A program made the translations under genes and the position numbers. This document shows positions 24,973 to 33,967 of a stretch of 61,605 nucleotides of DNA, piece by piece (the first letter of the stretch is position 1; each line of letters opens with the position of its first letter). Source of the DNA: Bradyrhizobium oropedii (GTDB lineage Bacteria; Pseudomonadota; Alphaproteobacteria; Rhizobiales; Xanthobacteraceae); the NCBI RefSeq assembly GCF_020889685.1, contig NZ_JACMYO010000024.1, positions 1 through 61,605 on the forward strand. The letters are read 5' to 3'. A model generated the notes under the pieces. The model saw only the letters and a program-made list of their open reading frames with translations, did not search any database and was not told where the DNA came from.

Positions 24973-25000
24973 TTTACATGTAAACGTATGCTATCGCATA
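24973..25000. promoter_or_regulatory. Palindromic operator pair in nitrilase/iorA intergenic region
   Basis: Two palindromes lie in the 92-base divergent region: a perfect 12-mer tttacatgtaaa (24973-24984), and tatgctatcgcata (24987-25000) with 5-base arms TATGC/GCATA. A similar pair, ttacatgta plus TATGC-like arms, lies upstream of the reductase-Rieske operon (34931-34966). The downstream MarR genes are obvious candidate binders. Confidence 0.55.
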
Positions 25001-25015
25001 TTTCTGGAGGGTGCA

Positions 25016-27175
25016 ATGGCTGAACGGTCTTTTGCTCGCGAGGTCGAGGATCTCCGGCTCGGCGACGGCGACACTTTCCGCGGCGAAGGCATCCTCGCCA
25101 TCACCAAGGCCCTGCTGCAATCCGGCGTCGCCTATGTCGGCGGCTATCAGGGCTCGCCGATCTCGCATTTGATGGACGTGCTGGCCGACGCCAAGGACGT
25201 GCTCGACGATCTCGGCGTCGTGTTCCAGAGCTCCGCCAATGAAGCGGCGGCAGCAGCAATGCTGTCGGCCTCCGTGATGTATCCCCTGCGCGGCGCGGTC
25301 GCGTGGAAGTCGACGGTCGGCACCAATGTCGCCTCCGACGCGCTGGCCAATCTCGCCTCCGGTGGCGTCACCGGCGGCACCATGATCATCGTCGGCGAGG
25401 ATTACGGCGAAGGCTCCTCGATCATGCAGGAGCGCACCCACGCCTTTGCGATGAAATCGCAGATCTGGCTTTTGGATCCGCGTCCCGACCATGAATGCAT
25501 CGTCAATTTGATCGAGAAGGGTTTTGAGCTCTCTGAGGTCTCGAACACGCCTGTGATGCTGGAGGTGCGGGTCCGTGCCTGCCACATGCATGGAAGCTTT
25601 GCCTGCAAGGACAATGTCAAGCCGGCCCACACCATCAAGGACGCACTGAACAATCCGAAGCGCGACGTCGGCCGCATCGTGCTGCCGCCGGCGGCCTATG
25701 AGCATGAGCAGGAGAAGATCAAGACGCGGATGCCCGCCGCCATCAACTTCGTCCGGGACAACAGGCTGAATGAATGGATGGGGCCGAAGCAGGGCAAGGT
25801 CGGCATCATCATGCAGGGCGGGATGTACAACAACGTCATTCGCGCGCTGCAATATCTCGGGCTGTCGGATGCCTATGGCAACACCCAGATCCCGCTCTAC
25901 GTCATGAACGTCACTTACCCCGTGATCGACACCGAGGTCGCGGAGTTCTGTCTGGACAAGGACGCAGTCCTGATCGTCGAGGAAGGCCAGCCGGAATATC
26001 TGGAGCAGGCGATCAACACGGTGCTGCGCCGCAGGGATATCCAGGCGCGCGTCCACGGCAAGGACGTGCTCCCGATGGGTGGCGACTATACCGCGCAGGT
26101 GCTGCTCGGCGGCGTGCGGGAATTCCTCGAGAAGACCGATCCGCGGCTGCTCGGCAACCGGCCGCCGGCGCCGGACGCAACCGCCGTGCTGAGCCACCCC
26201 GAGGTCGAGAAGCTGAAGCAAGTCGTGCCGGCGCGCCCGCCCGGCCTCTGCACCGGCTGCCCGGAGCGGCCGATCTTCGCCGCGATGAAGCTGGTCGAGA
26301 GCGAACTCGGCGAGCACCACGTCTCCGCCGACATCGGCTGTCATTTGTTCTCGATCCTGCCGCCGTTCAACATCGGCGCGACGACGATGGGCTTTGGCCT
26401 CGGCCCGGCCTCGACCTCGGCCTTCAACGTCAAGGCCGACAAGCGCTCGATCGCCGTGATGGGTGACGGCGGCTTCTGGCACAACGGCCTGACCAGCGGC
26501 ATCGGCAACGCCGTGTTCAACAAGCATGACGGCGTCTTCGTCATCGTCGACAATTACTACACTTCGGCGACCGGCGGTCAGGACATCCTGTCGTCGCGCG
26601 CGGTGAGCAAACGGCGGAACACCAACAACTCGATCGTGCAGGCCGTGAAGGGCATCGGCGGGCAATGGGTCCGGCAGATCGACCGCACCTACGATGTCGG
26701 CCGGATGCGCGACACGCTGAAGGAAGCGCTGACCACCAAGGAGCAAGGCCCCAAGGTCATCGTCGCCTCCTCCGAATGCATGCTGAACAAACAGCGCCGC
26801 GTGAAGCCGCAGATCAGCAAGGCGATCAAGGACGGCGTTCGCACCGTCAAGGAACGGTTCGGCGTCGACGAGGATGTCTGCACCGGCGACCACGCCTGCA
26901 TCCGCCTCTCCGGCTGCCCCTCGCTCTCGGTCAAGCAACTCGACGATCCCTTGCGCGACGATCCCGTTGCGGCGATCGACAATTCCTGCGTCGGCTGCGG
27001 CAATTGCGGCGAGGTCGCGGAAGCGGCCGTGCTGTGTCCCTCGTTCTATCGCGCCGACGTCATTCACAACCCGACCGGCTGGGACAAGTTCAAATCAAAG
27101 GTCGCGATGGCCGTGATCGGCTGGCTGCAGCGGCGCCGCGATCGCCGGCGTCCGGCGCTCGAGGCTTTGGCATGA
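25016..27175 (+). CDS. iorA: Indolepyruvate ferredoxin oxidoreductase, alpha subunit
   Basis: A 719-residue subunit of the 2-oxoacid:acceptor oxidoreductase family. The N-terminal pyrimidine domain begins FRGEGILAITKALLQSG, YVGGYQGSPISHLMDVLAD. The TPP domain contains CTGCPERPIFAAMKLV and GDGGFWHNGLTSGIGNAVFN (GDG-x-N type). The C-terminal ferredoxin part has CVGCGNCGEVAEAAVLCPSF, giving at least one 4Fe-4S cluster, with CTGDHACIRLSGCPSL before it. With IorB it would oxidatively decarboxylate an aryl 2-oxoacid to acyl-CoA. It starts the iorA-iorB-marR-marR operon after ctggagg. Isatinate (2-aminophenylglyoxylate) is a plausible substrate here. Confidence 0.88.
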   Translation: MAERSFAREVEDLRLGDGDTFRGEGILAITKALLQSGVAYVGGYQGSPISHLMDVLADAKDVLDDLGVVFQSSANEAAAAAMLSASVMYPLRGAVAWKSTVGTNVASDALANLASGGVTGGTMIIVGEDYGEGSSIMQERTHAFAMKSQIWLLDPRPDHECIVNLIEKGFELSEVSNTPVMLEVRVRACHMHGSFACKDNVKPAHTIKDALNNPKRDVGRIVLPPAAYEHEQEKIKTRMPAAINFVRDNRLNEWMGPKQGKVGIIMQGGMYNNVIRALQYLGLSDAYGNTQIPLYVMNVTYPVIDTEVAEFCLDKDAVLIVEEGQPEYLEQAINTVLRRRDIQARVHGKDVLPMGGDYTAQVLLGGVREFLEKTDPRLLGNRPPAPDATAVLSHPEVEKLKQVVPARPPGLCTGCPERPIFAAMKLVESELGEHHVSADIGCHLFSILPPFNIGATTMGFGLGPASTSAFNVKADKRSIAVMGDGGFWHNGLTSGIGNAVFNKHDGVFVIVDNYYTSATGGQDILSSRAVSKRRNTNNSIVQAVKGIGGQWVRQIDRTYDVGRMRDTLKEALTTKEQGPKVIVASSECMLNKQRRVKPQISKAIKDGVRTVKERFGVDEDVCTGDHACIRLSGCPSLSVKQLDDPLRDDPVAAIDNSCVGCGNCGEVAEAAVLCPSFYRADVIHNPTGWDKFKSKVAMAVIGWLQRRRDRRRPALEALA

Positions 27176-27191
27176 GAGCTTTGGCATGAGA
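27164..27191 (+). repeat. 14-base tandem duplication at iorA/iorB junction
   Basis: gctttggcatgaga occurs twice in direct succession (27164-27177 and 27178-27191). Each copy contains an atga, so the first holds the iorA stop and the second the iorB start. A single copy would have given a 4-base start/stop overlap. Confidence 0.75.
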
Positions 27192-28751
27192 GACGAAACG
27201 GTGAAGCTGGCCCTCCCCGCCGCGGGTGACGCAACCGAGCGGCCGATCTCGATCGCGATCGTCGCGATGGGCGGCCAGGGCGGCGGCGTGCTCACCGACT
27301 GGATCGTCCAGCTCGCCGAGAACCACGGCTGGGTCGCGCAGTCGACCTCGGTGCCCGGCGTCGCCCAGCGCACCGGCGCCACGATCTACTACATCGAGGC
27401 GATGCCGCCGCTCGACGGCCGCAAGCCGATCCTGTCGCTGATGCCGACGCCCGGCGATGTCGACGTGGTGATGGCGGCGGAGTTCATGGAAGCCGGGCGC
27501 TCGATCCTGCGTGGCTTGGTGACGCCGGACCGTACCACGCTGATCGCCTCCAATCACCGGACCTTTGCGATCGGCGAGAAGATCGCGCCGGGCAACGGCA
27601 TCGCCGACAAGGGCGCGGTGACCGGCGCCATCGGGATCGCCGCCAAGACCGAGATCATCTTCGACATGAATGCGCTGGCGATCGCCAACGGTAGCGTCAT
27701 CTCGGCTGCGATGTTCGGCGCCCTCGCGGGCGCCGGCGTGCTGAGCTTCAGCCACGACAGCTATCTCGACGTCATCCGCGCCGGCGACAAGGGCGCGCAG
27801 GCCAGCATCCGCGCGTTCGAGGCCGCGTATGACCGGGTGCAGTCGAAAGCCCCGGAGCCGGTGACGCCCGTGCAATCGGAGACTGCCAAGACGCCCCCCG
27901 CTCCGGCGGCTCTGGATCCCCGCCTTGCCGGCCTCGCCGCCCGGTTGACGCAGGAATTGCCCGACGCCGCACACGCCATCGGCCGCGCCGGGCTGAAGAA
28001 GGTGGTCGATTTCCAGGACGTCGCCTATGGCGGCGAATATCTCGACATCCTTGGCAAGCTCCACGCCGCCGATCGCAGCGCCGGTGGTGCCGCGCGGAAT
28101 TTTGCCTTCACCGGGGCCGCTGCAAAATATCTCGCCAACGCCATGACCTATGACGACGTCATCCGCGTTGCCGACCTCAAGACCCGATCCGGCCGCCGCG
28201 CGCGGATCGAAGGCGATCTCGAATTGTCCGCGGGCCAGGTGCTGCAGACCACCGAGTTCATGCATCCCCGCATGGAGGAGGTCATGGGCATGCTGCCGGC
28301 GGGATTCGCGCGCTGGCTTGGCGCCAAGCCGGGCCTGCTCGGCTGGCTCGACCGACGCGTCAACAAGGGACGAAGGGTGCGGACCTATTCGCTGCCCTGG
28401 TTCGTCGCGCTCTATGTCGTCGGCGGACTGCGCGGCATCCGCCGCCGCTCGCTGCGTCACGCCATCGAGACTGCGCATCGGGATGAATGGGTCAAGTCCG
28501 CGACAGAGGCAGTCCGAACGAACTATCAGTTGGGCGTCGAGGTCCTGCAATGCAGGCGCCTCGTCAAAGGCTATTCCGATACGCACAGCCGCGGCCTGTC
28601 GAAGTTCGACAAGACGCTGGCGGCGATCAAGCTGGTCGCGCCGCGCGAAGATGCCGCCGACTGGGCGCGCCGGCTGCGGGAAGCCGCGCTGAAGGACAGC
28701 GCCGGCAAGGAGCTCGACGGCGTGATCCAGACCATCAAGAGCTTCGCATGA
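27186..28751 (+). CDS. iorB: Indolepyruvate oxidoreductase beta-type subunit with long C-terminal extension
   Basis: The 521-residue protein has an N-terminal 2-oxoacid oxidoreductase gamma domain (IAIVAMGGQGGGVLTDWIVQ, TSVPGVAQRTGATIYYIEAM, DVVMAAEFMEAGRSILRG) of about 200 residues, the normal full length of IorB. A further 300 residues follow a Pro/Ala linker, with a helical domain (YLDILGKLHAADRSAGG, FVALYVVGGLRGIRRRSLRH). This extended form occurs in aerobic proteobacteria. It is 10 bases after iorA and overlaps the first MarR gene by 4 bases. It should form the oxidoreductase with IorA. Confidence 0.85.
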   Translation: MRDETVKLALPAAGDATERPISIAIVAMGGQGGGVLTDWIVQLAENHGWVAQSTSVPGVAQRTGATIYYIEAMPPLDGRKPILSLMPTPGDVDVVMAAEFMEAGRSILRGLVTPDRTTLIASNHRTFAIGEKIAPGNGIADKGAVTGAIGIAAKTEIIFDMNALAIANGSVISAAMFGALAGAGVLSFSHDSYLDVIRAGDKGAQASIRAFEAAYDRVQSKAPEPVTPVQSETAKTPPAPAALDPRLAGLAARLTQELPDAAHAIGRAGLKKVVDFQDVAYGGEYLDILGKLHAADRSAGGAARNFAFTGAAAKYLANAMTYDDVIRVADLKTRSGRRARIEGDLELSAGQVLQTTEFMHPRMEEVMGMLPAGFARWLGAKPGLLGWLDRRVNKGRRVRTYSLPWFVALYVVGGLRGIRRRSLRHAIETAHRDEWVKSATEAVRTNYQLGVEVLQCRRLVKGYSDTHSRGLSKFDKTLAAIKLVAPREDAADWARRLREAALKDSAGKELDGVIQTIKSFA

Positions 28752-29245
28752 CGTCGTCGGCACTCAAGGAAAGCATTGCTCCCGAATTCGGGCAGATCGA
28801 AACCCGGCTTTGGCTGCAACTGTTGTCACTGCATGGCGAGCTGTTTGCGTCGCTGAATTCCATGCTGAGCTCGGAGTTCGGGTTGTCGCTCGCCAAGTTC
28901 GACGTGCTGGCGCAACTCGATCGTTACAAGGACGGCCTCGCGCTCGGGCAGTTGTCCCAGAACCTGAAAGTGTCCGGCGGCAACGTCTCGGGCCTGGTGC
29001 AGCGCCTGCTGGCTGATGATCTCATCAGCAAGGAGATGTCGAGCGAGGACCGCCGCTCGTTCATCGTCCGGCTGACGCCGAAGGGCGAGGCCCTGTTCAG
29101 GAAGGCCGCCGACGTGCATAAGAAGCACTTGAGCGAACGGCTCGAAAGCATTCCCGCCCGGGAGCTGGAGACGGCACTGTCGATGCTGCGGTCCCTCTCC
29201 TCGAAACTTGGCAGCGAAAGCAAGCAGCAGGGTCGCAAGAAGTAA
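28748..29245 (+). CDS. MarR family regulator, downstream of iorB (first)
   Basis: A 165-residue winged-helix protein. It contains LWLQLLSLHGELFASLNSML, FDVLAQLDRYKDGLALGQLS, recognition helix NLKVSGGNVSGLVQRLLADD, and wing DRRSFIVRLTPKGEALFRKA. It is paralogous to the MarR protein at 3329. Its ATG at 28748 overlaps the iorB stop, and its TAA overlaps the next MarR start (TAATG), so three genes are translationally coupled. It probably represses the ior operon and perhaps the nitrilase and Rieske operons through the shared palindromes. The effector is likely an indolic or aromatic acid, which is inferred. Confidence 0.87.
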   Translation: MTSSALKESIAPEFGQIETRLWLQLLSLHGELFASLNSMLSSEFGLSLAKFDVLAQLDRYKDGLALGQLSQNLKVSGGNVSGLVQRLLADDLISKEMSSEDRRSFIVRLTPKGEALFRKAADVHKKHLSERLESIPARELETALSMLRSLSSKLGSESKQQGRKK

Positions 29246-29727
29246 TGGCCAAAGACTCCAGGAGCAGATGGAAATCCGGTCCACCGCGGACGCGGGATCA
29301 GCTGCAAAGCTACATCCCCTATCTGTTCAACCGGCTCGCCAACCGCTGGAATCTGGATCAGAACCGCGATCTCAGCGAGCACAACATCAACAACGTCGTA
29401 TTCCGGACGCTGTCGGTGCTGTTCATCTACAAGACCCTGACCGTCAACGAGATTGCCGTTCTGGCCGTTACCGAGCAGTCGACCGCGAGCCGCATGGTGG
29501 AGTCGATGGTGACAGCGGGCCTCGTCAAGCGCGAAATCGCGGAGGAGGACCAGCGTCGCCGCGTCGTCGGATTGACGCCGGACGGCGAAGCGCTGCTGCG
29601 CAAGATCTGGCCGATCATGGAGGCCAACTACGACCGGCTGACCGTGGGCATCGACCCCGACGAGATCGAGGTCTGCGCCCGGGTGCTGGCCAGGATGGTC
29701 GAGAACATCCGCCAGAACCAGATCTGA
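29245..29727 (+). CDS. MarR family regulator, downstream of iorB (second)
   Basis: A 160-residue MarR protein distinct from its neighbour. Its winged-helix core reads TLTVNEIAVLAVTEQSTASR and MVESMVTAGLVKREIAEEDQ, then RRRVVGLTPDGEALLRKIWP. Dimerisation helices flank it (LQSYIPYLFNRLANRWNL). It shares one base with the preceding stop. Two adjacent MarR genes in one operon suggest separate operators or effectors, or a heterodimer. It ends the rightward operon and faces the SDR gene. Confidence 0.85.
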   Translation: MAKDSRSRWKSGPPRTRDQLQSYIPYLFNRLANRWNLDQNRDLSEHNINNVVFRTLSVLFIYKTLTVNEIAVLAVTEQSTASRMVESMVTAGLVKREIAEEDQRRRVVGLTPDGEALLRKIWPIMEANYDRLTVGIDPDEIEVCARVLARMVENIRQNQI

Positions 29728-29750
29728 TCTGACCCGACCTGACCTTGCGA

Positions 29751-30479
29751 TCAGGGACTGAGGCCGGCAAGACTGGTGCCGCCGCAGACATAGAGCACCT
29801 GGCCGGTCACGAAGTCCGAGCGCTCGTCGAGGAAGAAGCTGATCGCGTGCGCCACGTCCTCGCGGGTGCCGAGCCGCCCGACCGGAACGTTGCGTGCCAT
29901 CCTCTCCTGCTGCTCGGAGCCCTTCGGGACGATGCCCCAGAAATTGTCGGTCAGGATCGGACCCGGCGCGACCACGTTCACCGTGATCCCGCTCGACGCC
30001 AGCTCCAGCGCCCAGGTCCGCGCCATGCCGTGCACGCCGGCCTTGGTCGCGGAATAGGCCGAGCGCGTGGCCGCGCCCATCGCGGCGCGCGAGCTCACGA
30101 ACACGATCCGCCCGAACCGCCGCGACCGCATCCCTTCCATCGCCGCCTGGGTCAGCAACATCGGTGCGCCCAGATGCAATTGCGCCAGCGTCAGGATGTC
30201 TTCCGGCTTCGCATCGGGCAGCAGGTTCGGCAGGATGATGCCGGCATTGTGCACGAGGCTATCGATGGCATGATCGCGGCAGATCTCCTCGGCGATGGCT
30301 CGCGTCTCCGCCATGCTGGTGAGGTCCGCACGATAGGCGGTGAGCAGATCGTGGGTCCACACAGGCTTCTCCAGCCCGACCGAAACCACCCGCTGTCCTT
30401 CGCCAACGAGCTTCTTCGCCAGCGCCTCGCCGATTCCCGAATTGCCTCCGGTGATGAGTGTGGTGCGGGTCTCGCTCAT
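29751..30479 (-). CDS. Short-chain dehydrogenase/reductase
   Basis: A 242-residue classical SDR. It has cofactor motif TTLITGGNSGIGEALAKKL, the NAG-type structural motif VHNAGIILPNLL, and active-site Ser in IVFVSSRAAMG. The catalytic YSATKAGVHGM (Tyr-x3-Lys) is intact, and it ends in FVTGQVLYVCGGTS. It should reduce or oxidise a hydroxyl/keto group with NAD(P)H. It is the last gene of the reductase-Rieske-ligase operon, following the ligase by 20 bases, so a hydroxylated or diol product of the oxygenase is a reasonable substrate. Start 30479 follows gggagccgatc. Confidence 0.88.
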   Translation of the reverse strand: MSETRTTLITGGNSGIGEALAKKLVGEGQRVVSVGLEKPVWTHDLLTAYRADLTSMAETRAIAEEICRDHAIDSLVHNAGIILPNLLPDAKPEDILTLAQLHLGAPMLLTQAAMEGMRSRRFGRIVFVSSRAAMGAATRSAYSATKAGVHGMARTWALELASSGITVNVVAPGPILTDNFWGIVPKGSEQQERMARNVPVGRLGTREDVAHAISFFLDERSDFVTGQVLYVCGGTSLAGLSP

Positions 30480-30499
30480 GATCGGCTCCCTGCCAATTG

Positions 30500-32116
30500 T
30501 CACTCCTGCCGCCGCTTGAGGTCGCGACAATCGAAGAATGCGCCCTCGCGCATCAGCTTCGCGACGAATTCCTTCAACCCGGCGCGCTGGATCTTCTCGG
30601 TCGCGGTCAGCGGGAGTTTCTCGACGAAACAGATCCAGCCCGGTGCCTTGTAATAGGCCATCTGCTCCAGGCTCCAGCGCACGATGTCCTCGGCTTGCGC
30701 ACGATCCGCCCCCGGCTGCTCCGCGATGATCACGGCCGCGACCTCGTCGCCGCGCACCTGATCCGGTGTTGCCGCCACCGCGGCCTGCCGGATCGCGGGA
30801 TGGCGGTTGAGGACGGATTCGACCTCGACCGCGGCGATGTTCTCGCCGGAGCGGCGGATCACGTTCTTCTTGCGATCGACGAAATGCAGGTCGCCATCGC
30901 CATCGCGCGAGACGATGTCCCCGGTATGGAGCCAGCCGTCCTTCCAGGCCTCGGCGGTGGCTTCCGGATTCTTCAGGTACTCCCTGAAGAAGCCGTAGCG
31001 GGGATCGGCCCCCGCCCGCCGTACCAGCAGTTCGCCCGGCATTCCCGCCGTCGCATCATTGCCGCCGTCGTCGACGATCCGAACCTCGACTTCGGGCGCC
31101 GGACGGCCGAAGCAGCTGGTGCCGACCTTGCGCGGCTCGACATTGGCGGCGATCACGCCGCCGCTTCCGGTCTCGGTCATCGCCCAGGCCTCGAGCAGCG
31201 GAAAGCCGAAACGCGCCTCGAACGGCGCGTGCAGCAGCTTGTCGACGCCGGCGCCGAAGCCGAACTGCACGCCGTGCGCTCGATCTTCCTCAGATGGCGG
31301 TGCGCTCATCAGCATCGAGGGCATCACGCCGAGATAATGCAGGCAGGTCGCCCGGCTGTCGCGCACGGATCTCCACCAGCTGCGCGGATGGAAGCGATCG
31401 AGCATGGTCAGGCTGCCACCGACCGACAGCATCGCCATCAGCGACACCGCCATCGCGTTCATGTGAAACAGCGGCAGCGGCGTGATCATGCGCTCGCCAT
31501 CGCGCTTGAGATCGATCAGCCCGCCGACGTCGCGGTACCAGTCTCCGGAATGCAGGAAATAGGTGTTGGTGAGCACGCAGCCCTTGGGCTGGCCTGTCGT
31601 CCCCGAGGTGTAGAGCAGCGCGCATTCGGTCGCCCCGTCGCCCGCGCTCGCCGGGCGTGCGCCGCCCAGCGGGGCTGGAACGTCGTCGCCCTCGGTTGCT
31701 ACCGGAATCGGCCGGCCGGCCTGGCGTGCCGCAGTCTCGACCTCGTCGCGGCGTTTGGCGAGCACGAACGCCGCATTCATCTCGGAATGCGCGATGATGT
31801 ATTCGAGCTCGCTGACCCGCAGATCGGGATTGATCGGTACCACGGAAACGCCGAGCGCGTTCAGCGCGAACCACAGCTCGACGAAGCGCGGCCTGTTCTC
31901 GAGCAGGAGCCCGACCCGATGGCCTTCGCCATAGCCGCGTCCGGCAAATGCCGTGCGCCAGTGCTCCACCCGCTCGAGCATGGCACGATACGAAATCTCG
32001 CCGGCCGCGATGCCGTAGATCTCGGCCGTCTCCGGCAGCACGTTGAGAAAGCCGGCGTCCCCCCGGCTGAGGGCGATGTCACGGAAGCGGACATGGACAG
32101 TGGTCGCAGCGGTCAA
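30500..32116 (-). CDS. AMP-forming acyl-CoA synthetase (second copy)
   Basis: A 538-residue ANL ligase. It has P-loop LLYTSGTTGQPKG at about residues 167-179, WAMTETGSGGVI, TGDIVSRDGDGDLHFVDRKK and C-terminal LPLTATEKIQRAGLKEF with the adenylation Lys. It is only distantly related to the ligase at 3867, so the two probably act on different acids. It is 7 bases after the Rieske beta gene in the same operon, making the oxygenation product a natural substrate (for example dioxindole-3-acetate to its CoA ester). That assignment is inferred. Confidence 0.88.
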   Translation of the reverse strand: MTAATTVHVRFRDIALSRGDAGFLNVLPETAEIYGIAAGEISYRAMLERVEHWRTAFAGRGYGEGHRVGLLLENRPRFVELWFALNALGVSVVPINPDLRVSELEYIIAHSEMNAAFVLAKRRDEVETAARQAGRPIPVATEGDDVPAPLGGARPASAGDGATECALLYTSGTTGQPKGCVLTNTYFLHSGDWYRDVGGLIDLKRDGERMITPLPLFHMNAMAVSLMAMLSVGGSLTMLDRFHPRSWWRSVRDSRATCLHYLGVMPSMLMSAPPSEEDRAHGVQFGFGAGVDKLLHAPFEARFGFPLLEAWAMTETGSGGVIAANVEPRKVGTSCFGRPAPEVEVRIVDDGGNDATAGMPGELLVRRAGADPRYGFFREYLKNPEATAEAWKDGWLHTGDIVSRDGDGDLHFVDRKKNVIRRSGENIAAVEVESVLNRHPAIRQAAVAATPDQVRGDEVAAVIIAEQPGADRAQAEDIVRWSLEQMAYYKAPGWICFVEKLPLTATEKIQRAGLKEFVAKLMREGAFFDCRDLKRRQE

Positions 32117-32123
32117 GGCGCAC

Positions 32124-32600
32124 TCACATGAAGAGCTGGATATTGCCGAAGGGAGCGTCGAAGTTCACGAGATCAATGCGCTTGAGCATGATCTTGAGGT
32201 CGTCGCCGACTTGAACGAGATCGTGCGACGCCCATCCCGAGAAGCGCTCCAGCGTGTCGCCGCGGGTCTCGGTGTAGATGTAGGACGTCCGCGCCTTGAA
32301 GATGCCGGCCGCCGGATCGCAGGCAACAATCCGCGGCGCCTGCAGCAGATGATGGCAGCGGCTCTTCGGCTTCTGGCTGAAGGTGCGTTCGCCGGTCAGG
32401 CGCTCGACGCGCACCTTCATCAGCAACAGGTCTTCATACATCAGTGACGGCTGCAGCACCGGATCCTGCTGCTGCCATTCCAGCGGCATCCAGTAGCGCG
32501 CATCCGGATGAAACAGGTCGAGCCAGGCCTGCCACTGCATCGTGTCGAGCAGCTCGGCTTCCCGATAGATGAAATCGGTGATGGTGTTTTCGCTGATCAT
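32124..32600 (-). CDS. Ring-hydroxylating oxygenase, beta subunit
   Basis: A 158-residue SnoaL/NTF2-fold small subunit typical of Rieske dioxygenases. It opens ENTITDFIYREAELLDTMQW and contains WLDLFHPDARYWMPLEWQQ, then YEDLLLMKVRVERL and SRCHHLLQAPRI. The start overlaps the alpha stop by 4 bases (32597-32600). The beta subunit stabilises the alpha3beta3 complex and has no metal site. Length is within the family norm (about 160-180). Confidence 0.87.
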   Translation of the reverse strand: MISENTITDFIYREAELLDTMQWQAWLDLFHPDARYWMPLEWQQQDPVLQPSLMYEDLLLMKVRVERLTGERTFSQKPKSRCHHLLQAPRIVACDPAAGIFKARTSYIYTETRGDTLERFSGWASHDLVQVGDDLKIMLKRIDLVNFDAPFGNIQLFM

Positions 32601-33949
32601 TCGGCGGCCTCGACCGGCTGGTCCATGTCCTGGTTCATGTCCATGGTCATGTATTTGGCCCAGGCATGAAACTGGTTCCGCATCTGGCGCTCCGACGTGC
32701 CGTTGATGACAGCGGTGACATCAGGCTCCTCGCCGCTCTCGTAGAGCCGGCGCAGATTGACCCACTGATTGCCGTTCGACTTCAGTCCTTCCTGGGCCCG
32801 CTCGTACATTTCGAGATCGTCGTGCCCGACGATCGAGGTCGGCGCGTTGATGAAGCGGTTGTACATCAGCGCACGCTCGTAGAGCTTGTCGGGCGCACCG
32901 ACCAGGCGATAGACCCAGCTCTCCACCAGTGTCCGGTCGACCGCGATCGGGATGAAATTGCGGAGGATCTGCACCGCGCCCTTCACCATGATGTTCGGGA
33001 AATAGACGGTGTTGTGGCGGACCTCTCCGAGGATCTCGTGGGCCCGCTTCTCGCCATAGGCGGCAACCATCTGGCCGAGATAGCCCTCGACGTCGGAATA
33101 GTTCGAATGGATCGAGTTGGCGACGCCGGTATGGCCATGGCCGTTGGGCCAGATCCGGATGCCGCTCTGCTCGTAGAACTCGTACGGGCTCATGAACGGC
33201 CCATAGAGCTGCACCGCCATCGGCGTCTCGGTCGAATTGCCCTGCTCGCGCTGCCAGACCTTGATGGCGGTGCCGGCCGAGCTCTCATGCGCGACCATCG
33301 GATGGCAGGTGTCGGTCTGGTTCTCGACCAGCATCTTCCAATTGCAGGTGTGCATGTAACGGATCGGCGTGGCTGCGACGGCCAGCTTCCCCTCCGGCGA
33401 GCGGTCGGCCATGTTGTCGATGGTCGAGAGGCTTTCACCGAAATAATCCTCGAAGCCGACGCCGTTCTCGCTCAGCCGCGCGAAGATGAAGTCCCGGTAG
33501 ATCACGACATTCTTGATCTTCGACAGCCCGCCATTCGCCTGCGTGTCGGTGAACCCGGTGCCCTCGTAGCCCTTCTTCAGCGGAATCGCGAGCAGCGAGC
33601 CGTCGGTCTTGAACGACCAGGCATGATAGGGACAGCGGAAGAACTTTCCGGTATTGCCGCACGGCTCGGACGCGATCTTGACGCCCTTGTGCGGACAGCG
33701 GTTGTAGAAGACGTGGATCGAGCCGTCGCTATGGCGGCTCGCCATGACCGGCTGCCGGCCGATCTTGGCGGTGATGAAATCGCCTGGCTTCGACAGCTGG
33801 CTGGCATGGCCGACATAGATCCAGCTGTTGGGAAACAGATGCTCCATCTCGAGCTCGAAAACCTCGGGATCGACATAGACGTCGCGATGCACTTCGGCGT
33901 CGCGCACGAGCCCCGCGATCGCGCGGGGATTCTTTCCGTATTTCGCCAT
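32597..33949 (-). CDS. Rieske ring-hydroxylating oxygenase, alpha subunit
   Basis: A 450-residue catalytic subunit. The Rieske 2Fe-2S ligands are Cys85/His87 (CPH) and Cys106/His109 (CPYH). The mononuclear iron site is VENQTDTCHPMVAHESS, with Asp213, His216 and His221. These motifs are complete, so it should be active. It needs electrons from the flavin/2Fe-2S reductase encoded just upstream (18 bases away). In auxin-degradation clusters a Rieske oxygenase attacks the indole ring of indoleacetate; by context I suggest that or a related arylacetate as substrate. Anthranilate or benzoate oxygenase activity cannot be excluded. Confidence 0.9.
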   Translation of the reverse strand: MAKYGKNPRAIAGLVRDAEVHRDVYVDPEVFELEMEHLFPNSWIYVGHASQLSKPGDFITAKIGRQPVMASRHSDGSIHVFYNRCPHKGVKIASEPCGNTGKFFRCPYHAWSFKTDGSLLAIPLKKGYEGTGFTDTQANGGLSKIKNVVIYRDFIFARLSENGVGFEDYFGESLSTIDNMADRSPEGKLAVAATPIRYMHTCNWKMLVENQTDTCHPMVAHESSAGTAIKVWQREQGNSTETPMAVQLYGPFMSPYEFYEQSGIRIWPNGHGHTGVANSIHSNYSDVEGYLGQMVAAYGEKRAHEILGEVRHNTVYFPNIMVKGAVQILRNFIPIAVDRTLVESWVYRLVGAPDKLYERALMYNRFINAPTSIVGHDDLEMYERAQEGLKSNGNQWVNLRRLYESGEEPDVTAVINGTSERQMRNQFHAWAKYMTMDMNQDMDQPVEAAE

Positions 33950-33967
33950 GGCGCCTCTTGCCTCCTC

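Noticed and set aside
24974..27067. 697-codon open frame on the minus strand opposite iorA
   Set aside because: Composition is Asp/His/Gly/Leu-rich without motifs; iorA on the other strand has unmistakable TPP and Fe-S motifs.
27090..28763. 557-codon frame opposite iorB
   Set aside because: Same reason: no family motifs, mirrors the codon structure of iorB.
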